Assembly: GCF_019303475.1 (NCBI RefSeq)
Contig: NZ_JABLSI010000001.1
Location: 52,241-116,240, forward strand
Reading direction: 5' to 3'
Length of the DNA stretch: 64,000 nucleotides
Origin: Streptomyces sp. JJ38
Lineage (GTDB): Bacteria; Actinomycetota; Actinomycetes; Streptomycetales; Streptomycetaceae
This document shows positions 9,734 through 17,417 of the stretch, one piece after another; positions within the stretch are counted from its first letter, which is position 1, and each line of letters starts with the position of its first letter. The notes under the pieces were generated by a model. It saw only the letters and a program-made list of their open reading frames with translations. It had not been told where the DNA came from and searched no databases. Made by a program: the position numbers and the translations under genes.

Positions 9734-10696
9734 TCACGGAACCGGGGCCGTCAGCGCGGCGGCCGCGGCACCGACCAGACCGGCGTCCGTCCCCAGCCGT
9801 GCGGGCGCCACCTCGATGCCGCGCTGGAACGGCAGGGTGGCGTACCGGTCCAGCGCAGCCCGCAGCGGCCCGAACAGCAGCTCTCCGGAGCGCGCCACAC
9901 CGCCACCGACCACGACGACGTCCAGCTCCACCAGCGCCGCGGTCGCCGCGACGGCGGCGGCGAGCGCCTGCCCCGCCCGCTCGAACACCGCGAGCGCGAC
10001 GGGGTCTCCTGCCCCCGCCGCTGCCGCCACCGCGGCCGTCGACGCCGCACCGCCGGCCGGGCTCCAGCCCGCCCGCAGGGCCCGCCGCGTGATCGCCGTT
10101 CCGCTGGCGAGCGTCTCCACACAGCCGCGGCCGCCGCAGGCACAGGGCTCGCCGTCGAGGTCCACGCTGAGATGGCCGATGTGCCCGGCGTTGCCCGTCG
10201 GCCCCGCGTACGGGACGCCGTCCAGCACCAGCCCGCCGCCGACGCCCGTGGAGACCACCATGCACAGCGCGTTGGCATGGCCTCGGGCGGCGCCGTACCG
10301 GTGTTCGGCGGCGGCGATGGCCACGCCGTCCCCGACGAGCGTCACCGGCAGCCCGGCCACCGCGGGATGGCGCCGGACCCGGTCGACGAGCGGGAAGTCC
10401 CGCCAGTCGGGGATGTTGACGGGGCTGACGGTCCCGGCCGCGGCGTCCACCGGCCCCGCGCTGCCGATCCCGACCCGCCGCACCGCGCCCCGGCCCGGCG
10501 CGACCGCCAGCTCGTCCAGCACGCCCGTGACCGCGGCCAGTACCGCGTCCGCGGGAGCCGTCGCGGGAGTGGGCCGCTGGGTGCGCAGGAGGAGGGCCCC
10601 GTCCCCGCCCACCAGCGCCCCGGCGATCTTCGTTCCGCCGATGTCCACGGCGGCGCACAGCCCGTCGGCCGCGCTCCTCTCGGGTGGCTCAGCCAT
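9734..10696 (-). CDS. ROK family sugar kinase
   Basis: A 320-aa ATP-dependent sugar kinase of the ROK (repressor/ORF/kinase) family. The phosphate-binding loop VDIGGTKIAGALV is near the N-terminus; there is no helix-turn-helix domain, so it is a kinase rather than a ROK repressor. The ROK signature and zinc site read GHIGHLSVDLDGEPCACGGRG. The start at 10696 follows a ggaggggcc Shine-Dalgarno; the frame is open further upstream, but that extension is low-complexity. It converges on the GH38 gene. The substrate may be mannose, GlcNAc or glucose released from N-glycan, which cannot be settled from sequence. Confidence 0.9.
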   Translation of the reverse strand: MAEPPERSAADGLCAAVDIGGTKIAGALVGGDGALLLRTQRPTPATAPADAVLAAVTGVLDELAVAPGRGAVRRVGIGSAGPVDAAAGTVSPVNIPDWRDFPLVDRVRRHPAVAGLPVTLVGDGVAIAAAEHRYGAARGHANALCMVVSTGVGGGLVLDGVPYAGPTGNAGHIGHLSVDLDGEPCACGGRGCVETLASGTAITRRALRAGWSPAGGAASTAAVAAAAGAGDPVALAVFERAGQALAAAVAATAALVELDVVVVGGGVARSGELLFGPLRAALDRYATLPFQRGIEVAPARLGTDAGLVGAAAAALTAPVP

Positions 10697-10749
10697 GGCC
10701 CCTCCGCCACCTCCGGTGCCCGGTCCTCGTCTGACGACCGACAACGGTG

Positions 10750-12015
10750 TCAACTCGCGCCGCGGCCCGTCAACGGTGGCGCGGGCCCGGTCCCGGCGGC
10801 CCGGGCCCGCGCGTGGGCCACGGCGGGGGAGTGGACGAACTCCCAGGCGACGTCGGCGAGCCAGGCCGCCTCGGCGTCGACGCGGTCGCGCCGCACCGGT
10901 ATCGCCGGGGCGCTGGTGTGCCCCACCCGCTCGGCGGTGCGGGGCCTCCGCCGTCCCGTTCCCGCGCACTCCAGGGCGACGGCGAGGGCCGCCGCCTCGG
11001 TGGCGGCGGCCCGGCGCTCCTCGGGCACCGGATGCCTGCGGAGGGCCTCGGCCGTCCACGCGGCGGTGTCGGGGTGGACGTAGGGGCGCAGGGCCAGGTA
11101 CCCGTCCCGGATCTCGATCACCCGGCGGTACCGGGCGAACTCCACGCCCCGCCGCCGGGGCACCAGCACCGCGCTCTCCGGCAGCACGCTCCACAGGGCC
11201 GACCACAGGGGCCGAAGCGCCCGGTGGTCGCGGTAGGCGCGCAGCCAGCGTGCCGGACGTTCGGTGAGCGGCCCCCAGCGCGCGGCCGTCGCGCCCAGCC
11301 CCGCCAGCAGCAGGCAGCACCCGCTGAGCAGCACCGAAACGGTGCTGTGGCCGACCGGCTGGGCTCCCGTGCCCAGCATGTCGACGATCGCGGTCACCCC
11401 CCAGGCGGCCCACAGCAGCCCGACCACCCCGCTGGCGACGAGCAACCGCAGCCCCGTGCGCAACGGGCCGGGTGGCAGGCCACGCGCGTGCTGCACGACG
11501 ACGAGGACGAAGACGCACACGCACCACAGGCTGTACAGGGTGAAGACGGTGTTGGCGGCGGCGACGGCGTACCGCCCGGCGCCGTGCGCGTACACGTGCC
11601 CGTCCGCCGCCCGCGGGCGGGCGGCCAGGAAGCACACCGCACACACCACCAGCGCCGTGACGGTCAACCGGCCGTGCCCGCGTCCCGTCCACCGCTCCTC
11701 CCGGGTGACCGTCGGCCCGGACAGCCGCAGCTTGAAGACCGTCAGAACCAGGAAGTACAGCGCCACCATCTTGAGCTCGCGGCCCAGCAGATGGGCCGGG
11801 GCGGTCAGCGAGGAGAAGGGGGCGGCGAGCCGGTCCAGGGCCTCGCCGGTGGGCGGGGCGAGGATCACCACGGCCGCTCCCATGGCGAACCCGAAGCAGC
11901 AGAGCAGCCGCGCGGCCGGCCCCGTCCTGCCCTTGCGGATCTGCCGGAACTCGTAGCCGCTCACCCCGATGGCGAGAAGCGCCGGCAGGTAGGGCAGCGT
12001 CTCGCCCGGCCCCAC
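10750..12015 (-). CDS. MAB_1171c-type putative membrane transporter
   Basis: A 421-aa polytopic membrane protein with about seven hydrophobic segments in the first 235 residues, followed by a cytoplasmic tail (PRRRGVEFARYRRVIEIRDGYLALRPYV...) typical of the actinobacterial MAB_1171c family. In many Streptomyces such genes sit beside an ImmA/IrrE metallopeptidase and an XRE regulator, and its GTG start is only 5 bp after the stop of the ImmA/IrrE gene upstream. Biochemical function is unknown; 'transporter' is only the family label. No clear Shine-Dalgarno precedes GTG 12015, so translation may depend on coupling to the upstream gene. Confidence 0.75.
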   Translation of the reverse strand: MGPGETLPYLPALLAIGVSGYEFRQIRKGRTGPAARLLCCFGFAMGAAVVILAPPTGEALDRLAAPFSSLTAPAHLLGRELKMVALYFLVLTVFKLRLSGPTVTREERWTGRGHGRLTVTALVVCAVCFLAARPRAADGHVYAHGAGRYAVAAANTVFTLYSLWCVCVFVLVVVQHARGLPPGPLRTGLRLLVASGVVGLLWAAWGVTAIVDMLGTGAQPVGHSTVSVLLSGCCLLLAGLGATAARWGPLTERPARWLRAYRDHRALRPLWSALWSVLPESAVLVPRRRGVEFARYRRVIEIRDGYLALRPYVHPDTAAWTAEALRRHPVPEERRAAATEAAALAVALECAGTGRRRPRTAERVGHTSAPAIPVRRDRVDAEAAWLADVAWEFVHSPAVAHARARAAGTGPAPPLTGRGAS

Positions 12016-12020
12016 GGAGG

Positions 12021-12554
12021 TCAGTTCCCGTCCGGCCGGCGGACGGGTTCTCCGATCAGGGCCGCCGCCCGGGAGCGCCCCTGGCCGGGCGGCGGGGACA
12101 CGGCGTCGTTGCGCAGCGCGCGGTAGCGCAGCAGCGAGGCGAGGACCTCGGCCTCCTGCTCGTGCGGCTCGCTGTAGCAGGTGCGTCCGAGCACCTGCCG
12201 CACGAGCGTCGGCGGCAGATGCGGGATCAGGATGCCGAGGGCCCCCGCGTCGGCGTCGGCCTCGCGGTCGTGGCCGAAGAGCAGGTGTGCCGCCTCGTGG
12301 AGCAGGATGTGTTCACGGTGCAGTGTGGTGGTGTCCCGCGTGCAGAGGATGTAGTCGGTGCCGCCGGTGGTCGCCAGCAGCCCGCAGGGAGCGGTGTGCG
12401 GGAGCGGGACGGGCAGGATCTCGATGGGCCGTCCGCGCCGCTCGGCCACGGACGCGATGAACGCGGTGGCGTCGAAGGGGCTGGGCAGGGGCAGGCTGTC
12501 GGCGATCCGGCCGGCCCGTCGCCATAAGCGCCTTTGCTGCCGAACGACGCGCAC
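12021..12554 (-). CDS. ImmA/IrrE family metallopeptidase
   Basis: A 177-aa soluble zinc protease of the ImmA/IrrE family. The active site is HEAAHLLFGH (HExxH plus a further His), with a downstream acidic helix EQEAEVLASLL that should supply the third ligand. Family members cleave XRE-type repressors (ImmA on ImmR, IrrE on DdrO). A partner XRE gene is not adjacent here but occurs at 26.0 kb, across the RiPP genes. The GTG start at 12554 is preceded by gagagggg about 6 nt upstream. It forms a pair with the MAB_1171c-type gene. Confidence 0.88.
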   Translation of the reverse strand: MRVVRQQRRLWRRAGRIADSLPLPSPFDATAFIASVAERRGRPIEILPVPLPHTAPCGLLATTGGTDYILCTRDTTTLHREHILLHEAAHLLFGHDREADADAGALGILIPHLPPTLVRQVLGRTCYSEPHEQEAEVLASLLRYRALRNDAVSPPPGQGRSRAAALIGEPVRRPDGN

Positions 12555-12813
12555 TCGATGCCCCTCTCAGCGCGGAGTTCCTCTCCGCGGCGGTGCGAGG
12601 ATGAACGCGGAACTAAAGGGAGAAACCTGTGACCGCTCGGTGATCGGACCGTGTCGAGAAGTGAAAGTATACCGTCAGCCCGCACGGGTGACGAGTGATC
12701 ACCACGGCCGTTCACCCTCCCGCCCGGGGCGAGTCGGCCCCGAAGCGGCCCGGTGGCCGTCCTCCTGGCACCGGCTTCCCCGGCCTCGGCGCCGTCGCCG
12801 CCCGGCCCTCGCG

Positions 12814-14172
12814 TTACGGCCGCTCCGCGGCCCGCGCTCGTCCCTCCGCCGGCCTCTCGGCGTTGCTCCCCTCCTCCTCGGGGCGGCCCGTGGCCCGCGC
12901 CTTCTCCTCGGCCGTCTCGGCGGCCCGCAGACGCCGCGCCGCCCGCAGCGCGGGGGGCACGGCGAGCGCGCTGACGGTCAGCTGGCCCAGGCCCAGGAGG
13001 AGCAGGGCCTCCCGCACCCCCGCCCACTGGCCCAGCATTCCGCCGGCCAGCGCCCCCAGGGCGTTGGCGCCCGCCACGAACACCTGGATCGCCGTCATCA
13101 CCCGCCCCAGCTCGTCCTCGGCGGCGTCGAGCGTGAGGGCCGTGCCCATGCCCACGTTGGCGATCGCGCCGAAGAAGACCGGCAGCGAGACGCCCACCGC
13201 GGCGATGGCGGCGGCCAGCGGCAACGGGCCGAAGGCCAGCGGGAGCAGCAGGGTGGAGACCGCCGCGAGGCTGAAGGTGGCCACGGTGATCCGGCGTGCG
13301 TCGCTGCCGGGGCCCAGGAGGCGGCCTGCGACGACCGAGCCCCCGAGCCCGGCGAGCCCGGACAGGGCGAAGACGAGCCCGTAGGCCGATGTGGGAAGCC
13401 CGACCTCCCGCAGGAGGAAGAGGCCGGTGAGCGCCGTGAAGCCCGAGCTGCACAGGGCGGTGGAGACCAGGAAGACCGCAAGCGACCGTTGGTAGGCGTC
13501 GCCGAGGAAGAATTTCACCCCCGCCGCTCTCCGCTCCCGGCCCCGCCTCTGGGCCGTGGGCCTGGCCCGGGCGGCGTCCGGTGCCCGCATCGACACCAGG
13601 GCCAGGGCGCTGAGCAGATAGCTGAGGGTGTCCACGGCCAGGGCCGCCTCGCCGCCGAACACGGCCACGGCCGGGCCCGCCAGTGAACGGCCGACCAGGG
13701 AGGCGCCGAACTTGCCGGACTGCAGGCGGGCCCGGGCCGGCCCGATCTGGTCCCGGTCGACCAGCTCGCGCAGGTGCACGAAGAACAGGGCCCCGGACAC
13801 CGTGCCGAGGAGCGCGCGCACCGCGCTCAGAGCGGCGAGCCACAGGAGGGAGACGGCGTCCACCACCAGGCCCAGGGCGACGACGCCCACCGCCGCCGCG
13901 GAGAGCAGGTCCATGATGACCAGTGCGCGACGGGGGCGGGCGATCCGGTCCGCGAACGTGCCCAGGGGCAGGCCGAAGAGCAGCACGGGCAGGATGCCGG
14001 AGGCGGTGAGCAGGCCCGCCTCGGCCGCCGACACGTTCAACTGGACGACGGCGATGAGGGGGAAGGCGACCGCGGTGAAGTAGGAACCGAAGGCGGAGGT
14101 GGTCTGGCCCCACCAGTACAAGCTGACATCACGCCGCACGGCGGTCACTCCAGGACGTGTCGTACCGGTCAT
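12814..14172 (-). CDS. MFS exporter (probable lanthipeptide exporter)
   Basis: A 452-aa major facilitator superfamily protein with twelve predicted helices. The N-terminus reads LYWWGQTTSAFGSYFTAVAFPLIAV, with the A-motif region FGLPLGTFADRIARPRRA after TM2, as in the drug-exporter group that includes tetracycline- and macrolide-type pumps. Its start overlaps the LanKC stop by 4 nt (ATGA), which ties it to the lanthipeptide genes. Class III systems such as SapB usually use ABC exporters, so an MFS pump in that role is notable. The C-terminal 50 residues are charged and probably cytoplasmic. Export of the lanthipeptide is inference. Confidence 0.88.
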   Translation of the reverse strand: MTGTTRPGVTAVRRDVSLYWWGQTTSAFGSYFTAVAFPLIAVVQLNVSAAEAGLLTASGILPVLLFGLPLGTFADRIARPRRALVIMDLLSAAAVGVVALGLVVDAVSLLWLAALSAVRALLGTVSGALFFVHLRELVDRDQIGPARARLQSGKFGASLVGRSLAGPAVAVFGGEAALAVDTLSYLLSALALVSMRAPDAARARPTAQRRGRERRAAGVKFFLGDAYQRSLAVFLVSTALCSSGFTALTGLFLLREVGLPTSAYGLVFALSGLAGLGGSVVAGRLLGPGSDARRITVATFSLAAVSTLLLPLAFGPLPLAAAIAAVGVSLPVFFGAIANVGMGTALTLDAAEDELGRVMTAIQVFVAGANALGALAGGMLGQWAGVREALLLLGLGQLTVSALAVPPALRAARRLRAAETAEEKARATGRPEEEGSNAERPAEGRARAAERP

Positions 14173-16814
14173 GCCGGTGTGGGCGCGGGCCGGGCGGCGA
14201 GCGCGTCCACGGTGAACAGGGCGTCGGGCTCGGGGTCGAGCAGGTCGGACAGGAACAGCAGCACTCCGGCCGAGCCGCTGAACAGCTCCGCGCTGTAGCG
14301 CAGCGACTGGTCACCCAGCACCCGGACGCCGGTGGGATGCGGGATCACGTACTTGAACAGGGCGCGCCCGATGCGGACGGCGTCGCGACGGCTCTCCTGG
14401 TCCCCGGTCAGTGCCGCGTGCTCGGCCAGTGCGAAGCCCCGGCCCGCCAGCCCCTGGTACAGGCCCGGCATGACGGTGAACGGGAGACGCAGCGGGGCGA
14501 GCAGTCTGGGCAGTGCCTCGGCGAGTCGGTCGTCGTCCAGCACGCTTAGGTACCGGGTGACGGTGTGCACCATGCCGGCCGAGCCGCAGGAGAGGTAGGC
14601 CATCCTGCGGCTGTCGGACGCCGAGACGGGGAAGGTCAGCGTCGGCGCGTCGGGGTCGCAGGCGCGGTCGAGTTCCGCGTGCAGCAGCCGCAGTCCGCGC
14701 GCGAGATGGCTCGTGTCCCCCGTGACCGCGGCCAGCTGCTGGAGCATCAGCGCGATGCCGCACCGGCCGTGCAGGAGGCCCGTGGCGTCGTCCGGGCCGA
14801 GGAGTGGCCGCAGGAGGGCGTCCGGCGGGAGCTCGGCGGCGATCGCGAGTGCCCGGTCGAGATGGCGGGGGTCACCGGTGTGGCCGTGGACGGCCAGGTG
14901 GGCCATGGCCACACCGGCGGCGCCGCCGAACAGCGTGGCGCACTCGCGGGTGAGGGGGTGGCGGTCGGCACGGCCCAGCAGGTCGACGGCCTCGGTGAGC
15001 ATGCCGTGGTCGGCGAGTACGCGGGCGATACCGGCGGCCCCGGCGTACAGGCCGGGGGGCAGGTTCGCGGCGGCCAGGGCGTCCTTGCGCAACCGTTCCA
15101 GCACGCCGTCGGGCGCGGGCCGGCCGGCGCGGCGCAGCGCGTGGAGCACGCCGGCCGCGCCGTAGGCGACGCACAGGGTGTTGAGCGCGTACCCCTCCAT
15201 GACGGTGGGGAACATGCGGGTCGCGTGGTCGGCGTCGGCCATGGCGACGAGTGCGTCGGCGACGCCGTCCCGCAGGTCGGCGAGGTGCCGCTCGGGTTCG
15301 AGCGCGACCTCGTCCGGGCCGGGCAGCTCGGCGGTGCCCCGCGGCCGGTCGTAGCGGGTGGCGCGGTCCCACAGCGGCTTCGGCACCGGGGCGTAGCGGG
15401 ACAGTTCGTGGTGCTGGTGGGCGAGGACGTGCGGGTTGCGCCGGGCCTCGTGCCGCAGGGGCCCGAGCAGGAGGTGGGTCAGGGCGGAGACGCCGTAGTC
15501 GTCCTTGACCGCGGGGTCGTCCACGGCCATGCCGGGCGGTGGCGTGTATCCGGGGGTGCCCACCGAGGACGGCGGCTCGTCGACGGAACGGGCGGCTCCG
15601 AAGTCCACCAGGCGGGCCTGGTCGTCCTCGTCCACGAGAACGTTCCCGGGGCTGACGTCGCCGAAGCGGTAACCGACCGCGTGCAGACGCTCGATCGCCC
15701 GCTCGACCGCCGAGATGATCCGCAGGCACCGCTGGTAGTAGCGGCGCAGCTCCTCCCGGTGGACAGGGGGCGACAGCAGCGGGTGGGCGGTGTTGAGCCA
15801 GCGCGACAGAGGGACGCCGGGCACCAGCTCGGTCACCATGAAGTGGTGCTCCCAGACCTGGAAGACGTCCAGGGGTTCGGGGGCCAGCCCCGGGGCGAGC
15901 GCGTGGAGGCGGCGCAGGGTCTCCCACTCCCGCCGCAGGTTCTCCGGTGCCGTGCTGCCGTCTTCCAGGACTCCGCAGTGCGCCCGGGCCTCCTTGACGA
16001 ACACCGTCCTGCCCGTGGACGTCTCCCGGCCCCGGTAGGTGCCCCCGGCGTTGCTGAAGCGGATCGCCTCCTCGAAGGCGAAGCCGTTGAAGACCGAAGG
16101 CCCGTCGGCGCCCGCTCCCTCGGAAGCCGCCGCCCGGGCGTTTCCCCCATCGGCCGCCGCGGTCTGCCGCCCGGAACCGCTGCCTTGGTGCGTCACGAAC
16201 GGGTCGGTGATGCCCTCGGGGAGGTGGAACTCCACGCCGCGGCGGTCCTCGACCAGCCTGCCGTGCCCGTCACGGACCAGGGAGACGGACGTCCCGTCCC
16301 CCCGCGTCCGGGGACGGTGGACGAAGGCCCCGTACCGGTAGTGCACGGTGCGGGACGTTCCGAAGCGCCGGTCGGTGAGGATGAAGGGGCCTTCCTCACC
16401 GTCCAGTTCCTCGCTCAGCCGCTCCATCAGCCCGCGGGCCGTCGGCACGTCGGGCGGGTAGGCGGCGATGAACTTCCCGTTCTGGGCGCGGGAACCGTGG
16501 GGGTAGTGGGTACACAGGTGGAACAGCCGGCTGGCGAGGTGCTTGAAGGGGACCGCGTGGGCGAAGCACACCCGGGCCGTCGTGTCGAGCACCCGGGCGA
16601 GGCGGTCGGGCCGGGCCGACACGTGCACCTTCCAGCCGTCCTCGACGCCCCCGAGCCCGTCGCGATGCCAGACGGTCCACAGCCCCGACGGACGGCTGCG
16701 CCACCCGTCGGGTATCCGGGCGGGCCGGAACAGCTCGCCCTGGTCCGTGCAGGTTTCCAGCGGCGCGTAGAACTCCGGGTCCGCGACGATGTACCCGGAG
16801 GGGTTCTTCCTCAT
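14169..16814 (-). CDS. lanKC: Class III lanthionine synthetase (LanKC)
   Basis: Trifunctional RiPP enzyme of 881 aa that phosphorylates Ser/Thr, eliminates phosphate to give dehydroamino acids, and cyclises. Domains in order: phosphothreonine-lyase-like region (about 1-200, with KHLASRLFHLCTHYPHGSRAQ), a Ser/Thr kinase (about 245-510) with Lys274 in VFVKEA, catalytic Asp386 in RFGDVSPGNVL and DFG at 404, then a LanC-like cyclase (about 530-880). The cyclase repeats GRCGIAL, YLSCGSAGM and GLAGRGFAL lack the Cys-His zinc ligands of class I, II and IV cyclases, which places it in class III and makes labionin formation plausible. It lies downstream of the precursor gene, separated by a perfect palindrome. 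Confidence 0.95.
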   Translation of the reverse strand: MRKNPSGYIVADPEFYAPLETCTDQGELFRPARIPDGWRSRPSGLWTVWHRDGLGGVEDGWKVHVSARPDRLARVLDTTARVCFAHAVPFKHLASRLFHLCTHYPHGSRAQNGKFIAAYPPDVPTARGLMERLSEELDGEEGPFILTDRRFGTSRTVHYRYGAFVHRPRTRGDGTSVSLVRDGHGRLVEDRRGVEFHLPEGITDPFVTHQGSGSGRQTAAADGGNARAAASEGAGADGPSVFNGFAFEEAIRFSNAGGTYRGRETSTGRTVFVKEARAHCGVLEDGSTAPENLRREWETLRRLHALAPGLAPEPLDVFQVWEHHFMVTELVPGVPLSRWLNTAHPLLSPPVHREELRRYYQRCLRIISAVERAIERLHAVGYRFGDVSPGNVLVDEDDQARLVDFGAARSVDEPPSSVGTPGYTPPPGMAVDDPAVKDDYGVSALTHLLLGPLRHEARRNPHVLAHQHHELSRYAPVPKPLWDRATRYDRPRGTAELPGPDEVALEPERHLADLRDGVADALVAMADADHATRMFPTVMEGYALNTLCVAYGAAGVLHALRRAGRPAPDGVLERLRKDALAAANLPPGLYAGAAGIARVLADHGMLTEAVDLLGRADRHPLTRECATLFGGAAGVAMAHLAVHGHTGDPRHLDRALAIAAELPPDALLRPLLGPDDATGLLHGRCGIALMLQQLAAVTGDTSHLARGLRLLHAELDRACDPDAPTLTFPVSASDSRRMAYLSCGSAGMVHTVTRYLSVLDDDRLAEALPRLLAPLRLPFTVMPGLYQGLAGRGFALAEHAALTGDQESRRDAVRIGRALFKYVIPHPTGVRVLGDQSLRYSAELFSGSAGVLLFLSDLLDPEPDALFTVDALAARPAPTPA

Positions 16815-16885
16815 CCTCGATCCACCCGTCCTGAAGAGAGATCACCGGCCGGCGCGGCCGTGGCCGGAGGTGTGCGCATGCCCTT

Positions 16886-16923
16886 GGTGCCGGTGTGGCC
16901 GCCGCGGCGGCCACACCGGCACC
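16886..16923 (-). terminator. 38-bp perfect palindrome between lanA and lanKC
   Basis: Every base of 16886-16923 pairs in a perfect inverted repeat (left end ggtgccggtgtggccgcc). It begins 9 bp after the precursor stop and ends 71 bp before the LanKC start. A partial terminator or mRNA-stabilising hairpin that gives more precursor than enzyme is the usual role for such elements in RiPP operons. Confidence 0.75.
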
Positions 16924-16932
16924 CTGTGCGCT

Positions 16933-17094
16933 TCAGCAGAGGAGCAGGCTGACGTCGCTGTTGCCCGCGGGGTCCTCGATCTTCTCGCCCTCCATGCCCT
17001 GGAGGTTGCGGACCGAGTGGGCCTCCACCTCGGCCTCTTCCTCCTGCGGCGCGGCCTGCGGCTCCTCGGGCTTCGGCTCGTTGACGTCCGACAT
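16933..17094 (-). CDS. Class III lanthipeptide precursor peptide (LanA)
   Basis: A 53-aa peptide missed by ordinary length cut-offs. ATG 17094 follows an aagggaga Shine-Dalgarno by about 6 nt. The leader is acidic (Glu/Pro-rich) and contains VRNLQGME at 28-35, matching the hydrophobic-LQ motif that LanKC enzymes recognise (SapB and AmfS leaders have LDLQ-type versions). The C-terminus is DPAGNSDVSLLLC: Ser46-x2-Ser49-x3-Cys53 is the labionin motif and closely matches the first ring of SapB. Unlike SapB there is only one ring and Cys is the final residue. Modification by the adjacent LanKC is strongly implied; ring chemistry and bioactivity are inferred. Confidence 0.88.
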   Translation of the reverse strand: MSDVNEPKPEEPQAAPQEEEAEVEAHSVRNLQGMEGEKIEDPAGNSDVSLLLC

Positions 17095-17417
17095 ACCGGA
17101 TCTCCCTTCTCATCGGGGGGTGACGGAGGCCGTGCCCGGCTTCCGTCCGTGCTCCGAAGCTAGGGCGGGGGGATTCGACAGCGGCTTGGCGACGGTATGG
17201 CCCCGGTATCCCCGCCAGGCCAGGAACGTGCGAGAGGCCCTTGACGCTCCGTGCCGCTGAGGCGACGTCAAGTTCCCCGGCACGACCGCGGGTTGATGAC
17301 TGGCGCGGAGCCAGTCAATGTCCTAGGCTCACTGTGGGTACATAAGCTGAAATGAATGATCTTGTGAGAGTCATTCGCTTCAGCAGGGAGACCGGCCCGC
17401 GCAAGGGGGAGGCCCTG
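17095..17417. promoter_or_regulatory. Divergent promoter region, lanA versus SARP gene
   Basis: 323-bp gap between two divergent genes, expected to hold both promoters. It contains an inverted repeat with arms gactggc (17298-17304) and gccagtc (17310-17316) around a 5-bp spacer, flanked by ttgat and aatgt. The repeat lies about 100 bp upstream of the SARP start and could be an operator. The sequence between 17310 and 17380 is AT-richer than the surroundings and probably contains the SARP promoter. I could not identify a clean heptameric SARP repeat. Confidence 0.5.

Noticed and set aside
9734..11692. 652-aa extended reading of the ROK kinase
   Set aside because: The extension is opposite-frame low complexity over the MAB_1171c gene; a clear site and start exist at 10696.
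14169..16814. LanKC as a class IV (LanL) enzyme
   Set aside because: The cyclase repeats lack the Cys-His-Gly and Cys zinc-ligand motifs needed for class IV.
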